Positions 62,245 to 64,000 of a DNA stretch of 64,000 nucleotides are shown here, one piece after another (the stretch's first letter is position 1; each line of letters begins with the position of its first letter). This DNA comes from Eubacterium callanderi (lineage in GTDB: Bacteria > Bacillota > Clostridia > Eubacteriales > Eubacteriaceae), in NCBI RefSeq assembly GCF_900142645.1, contig NZ_FRBP01000017.1, positions 62,001-126,000 of the forward strand, read 5' to 3'. The notes beneath the pieces were generated by a model. It had not been told where the DNA came from, did not search any database, and saw only the letters and a list, made by a program, of their open reading frames with translations. A program made the position numbers and the translations under genes.

Positions 62245-63255
62245 TTGAAACAGAGAAATTCCATTAAAAAACTTGGTTCGCTGTATCTGCTGGCCTGCCT
62301 GATTCTGCTCTCAGGCTTTTCGCCCTTTGCGGTGGCTCAGGCTGCCCCGGACAGCCCCATCTATCAGGTTGTGTTCGACCCAGAGGATGGGAGCAGCTAC
62401 CATAACTGGCATAAGGCAAGCATTCCAGAGGGCGGGAGAATAACGGATCCGCCTGCCGATCCCCAGAAGGAAGGCTTTATTTTTGAGGGATGGGCATACG
62501 CGTATGATGAAAATGACACCCCGGTTTTATGGAACTTTGCGGCCGATGCTGTGAGTGAAAACACAACCCTGTGGGCAGTCTGGGGGAAAGCCTGTCAGAT
62601 CGTATTTGACCCCGAGGATGGAACAGGCTACAGCGACTGGTACAAGGTCACCATTCCAGCGGGCGGAAAGATAACGGATCCGCCTGCCGATCCCCAGAAG
62701 GAAGGGTTTGTTTTTGAAGGATGGGCGTACGCATATGATGAAAATGGCACTCCGGTTTTATGGAATTTTGAGACCGATGCCGTCAGTGAAAATACCTCCT
62801 TGTGGGCCGTCTGGGAAAATGGAACCATCGTTGCCTTTGACCCGGATGACGGAAAGGCAACGTATCCGGATTTTTATAAAGCAGTTGTCAAGCCCGGGCA
62901 TAAAGTGACCGACATCCCCGCCGACCCGCAGCGTGAGGGATACGTTTTTGAGGGATGGGCATACGCATATGATGAAAATGGCAACCTCCTGCTCTGGGAT
63001 TTCAACCGCCCGGCCGGAGAAAAAAACATGACGTTATGGGCATCGTGGACCAAAGAAGACAATGGCAATCACGCCGGAATAGGCAATGGGACGGCAGGAG
63101 CAGACAATAACAGCGCTGGAACGATTCAGGACAAGACAGACACAACCAGCAAAAACCCGGCAACCGGTAAGGAAGGCAATTACTTTTTAGGCTTCCTGGC
63201 AGTCCTGGGCGTCCTGTCCTTTGGGGCACTTGCGCTGCTGAAACACCAAAGATAA
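62245..63255 (+). CDS. Wall-anchored protein with three Listeria-Bacteroides-type repeats
   Basis: A 336-residue secreted protein. The signal peptide ends near residue 35 (VAQAAP). Three tandem repeats of about 70 residues follow (about 42-112, 113-185, 186-260), each with FDPEDG, a central FEGWAYAYDEN and closing LWAVW, as in InlB B-repeat/List-Bact domains. A Ser/Thr/Asn-rich linker leads to NPATG near residue 309, a membrane helix and KHQR. It starts at TTG 62245 after AAAGGAGAGA. Like the protein at 3066, it carries an NPxTG signal. It sits between sigH/tRNAs and tuf, where clostridia usually have no surface gene, so it may be a later insertion. Confidence 0.87.
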   Translation: MKQRNSIKKLGSLYLLACLILLSGFSPFAVAQAAPDSPIYQVVFDPEDGSSYHNWHKASIPEGGRITDPPADPQKEGFIFEGWAYAYDENDTPVLWNFAADAVSENTTLWAVWGKACQIVFDPEDGTGYSDWYKVTIPAGGKITDPPADPQKEGFVFEGWAYAYDENGTPVLWNFETDAVSENTSLWAVWENGTIVAFDPDDGKATYPDFYKAVVKPGHKVTDIPADPQREGYVFEGWAYAYDENGNLLLWDFNRPAGEKNMTLWASWTKEDNGNHAGIGNGTAGADNNSAGTIQDKTDTTSKNPATGKEGNYFLGFLAVLGVLSFGALALLKHQR

Positions 63256-63383
63256 CAACAGACCATTGAGGAACGATGAACAGGAAGCAAGCTAAAGCCT
63301 GGAAACTCCGCGGAAGACGGTGTGAGCTGTGATCAGGGATAAAATGCCTTCGATGAATGGATTGGGGAAAAGCACAGGCCTGT

Positions 63384-63409
63384 GTTTAAAAAGGGCAGAC
63401 GCCGGGTAT
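63384..63409 (+). promoter_or_regulatory. Sigma-B-type promoter candidate upstream of the cold-shock gene
   Basis: GTTTAA (63384-63389), 14 bases and GGGTAT (63404-63409) match the consensus of the sigma-B/F/G family. The cold-shock start codon is 120 bases further on, behind a hairpin. Whether this organism has such a sigma factor cannot be told from the window. Confidence 0.45.
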
Positions 63410-63472
63410 AAATATTTCTGAACACACAGACCTCTTATTTTAACGAACAATTCACTCTCCCAATTTTCTCTC

Positions 63473-63506
63473 AGAAAGCCCTGGCCATCACATGCCAGGG
63501 CTTTCT
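63473..63506 (+). terminator. Hairpin directly upstream of the cold-shock gene
   Basis: AGAAAGCCCTGGC/GCCAGGGCTTTCT, a perfect 13-bp stem with an eight-base loop, ending ten bases before the AGGAGG of the csp gene. The T run is weak (TCAGTTTT). It may be the terminator of the upstream unit or a leader element controlling csp. Confidence 0.6.
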
Positions 63507-63528
63507 TCAGTTTTCAGGAGGTACCACA

Positions 63529-63729
63529 ATGAATAATGGTACAGTTAAATGGTTTAATGGCGATAAAGGTTTTGGTTTCATCTCAAGAGAAGACGGCGAC
63601 GACGTATTCGAACACTTCTCATCCATCGTTGGCGATGGCTTCAAGACTTTAAATGACGGCGACAGGGTAACCTTTGACACCGAACAGGGTCCGCGCGGCC
63701 TGCAGGCTAAGAACGTCTGTCCGGCGTAG
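63529..63729 (+). CDS. Cold-shock protein (CspA family)
   Basis: A 66-residue single cold-shock domain. RNP1 is KGFGFI and RNP2 is VFEHF (His replaced in the usual VFVHF pattern). Such proteins bind single-stranded nucleic acid and act as RNA chaperones. AGGAGG precedes ATG by seven bases. Codon use suggests high expression. It is followed by a strong terminator. Confidence 0.96.
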   Translation: MNNGTVKWFNGDKGFGFISREDGDDVFEHFSSIVGDGFKTLNDGDRVTFDTEQGPRGLQAKNVCPA

Positions 63730-63752
63730 TCTGCCGCCGATTTATCAAATTT

Positions 63753-63782
63753 TAAGCCGGATGCTTCCGGCTTATTTTTTTT
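63753..63782 (+). terminator. Terminator after the cold-shock gene
   Basis: TAAGCCGGA/TCCGGCTTA with a four-base loop and a run of eight T. Confidence 0.92.
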
Positions 63783-63817
63783 ATCCCAATTTTATTTAAG
63801 TTTTGGAACAAAAAAGC

Positions 63818-63846
63818 TTGAAACCCCCCGGATGCTATTGTATAAT
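63818..63846 (+). promoter_or_regulatory. tuf promoter
   Basis: TTGAAA (63818-63823), a 17-base spacer and a perfect TATAAT (63841-63846), with an AT-rich upstream region. This is the strongest sigma-A promoter of the window. Confidence 0.85.
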
Positions 63847-63939
63847 ATCCTGAGTGAAGCCGTCCTGAATATGGAAAAAACGGCGCGCATCAAATCGTAT
63901 CTATTTAAATTAATTTATAATCTTTAAGGAGATAACAAA

Positions 63940-64000
63940 ATGGCTAAAGAAAAATTTGAAAGATCCAAACCACATGTTAACATTGGTACCATCGGTCACG
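63940..64000 (+). CDS. tuf: Elongation factor Tu, N-terminal start only
   Basis: The first 20 codons are visible (MAKEKFERSKPHVNIGTIGH), which is the invariant start of EF-Tu leading into the GTP-binding P-loop. RBS AAGGAG. The gene runs out of the window. Its location after sigH fits clostridial order. Confidence 0.95.
   Translation, partial: MAKEKFERSKPHVNIGTIGH

Overview
The window looks like a chromosomal segment of an anaerobic, low-to-mid GC Firmicute of the Eubacteriaceae, most likely an acetogen of the Eubacterium limosum/callanderi group. This is inferred from a corrinoid protein next to a non-pyrrolysine MttB-family methyltransferase, a B12 diol-dehydratase microcompartment operon, clostridial gene order (rlmB, yacP-like, sigH, tuf) and many TTG/GTG starts with strong AGGAGG sites. 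No rRNA, CRISPR array, transposase or integrase is visible.

Layout. 1-2.8 kb: the end of an unrecognised gene and a DUF3987-type ATPase. 3-7.9 kb: a 1594-residue wall-anchored protein with eight Cna_B repeats. 8-13.6 kb: pyrG (behind a leader hairpin), a MITE-like palindrome, a tight DnaA-box cluster, nadE, plsC and trmB. 13.9-20.5 kb: a methylated-amine module (corrinoid protein, two GntR regulators, MFS carrier, MttB-family methyltransferase, BCCT carrier) whose two promoters share a 14-bp element. 20.6-23.5 kb: a metal P-type ATPase under a CsoR-like operator, and birA.

23.9-41.3 kb: a PocR-domain histidine kinase and AraC-type response regulator, then a 17-gene microcompartment operon. 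It encodes hexameric, trimeric and pentameric shell proteins, diol dehydratase PduCDE, reactivase PduGH, PduL, an EutJ-like protein, a flavoprotein, PduO, PduP, PduS and a polytopic membrane protein. The likely job is breakdown of 1,2-propanediol (or glycerol) through an encapsulated aldehyde to acyl-CoA and acyl-phosphate. PduQ and PduW are absent. Directly downstream (41.4-48.7 kb) lie a ParA-type ATPase, a long charged helical protein, two small membrane or wall proteins, and a MoxR AAA+ ATPase sandwiched between two paralogous VWA proteins. I propose the ParA plus charged-helix pair as a candidate microcompartment-positioning system, and MoxR-VWA as a candidate enzyme-remodelling system.

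48.7-64 kb: housekeeping genes (GH25 lysozyme, PAP2 phosphatase, ung, HAD hydrolase, ispE, FCD-type GntR regulator, lspA with a long tail, AI-2E-family permease, tyrS, hisS, THUMP methyltransferase, rlmB, NYN-domain nuclease, sigH), tRNA-Tyr and tRNA-Thr preceded by a repeated structured spacer, a second repeat-bearing wall protein, a cold-shock protein, and the start of tuf. Three surface proteins scattered over the window share an NPxTG sorting motif instead of LPxTG.
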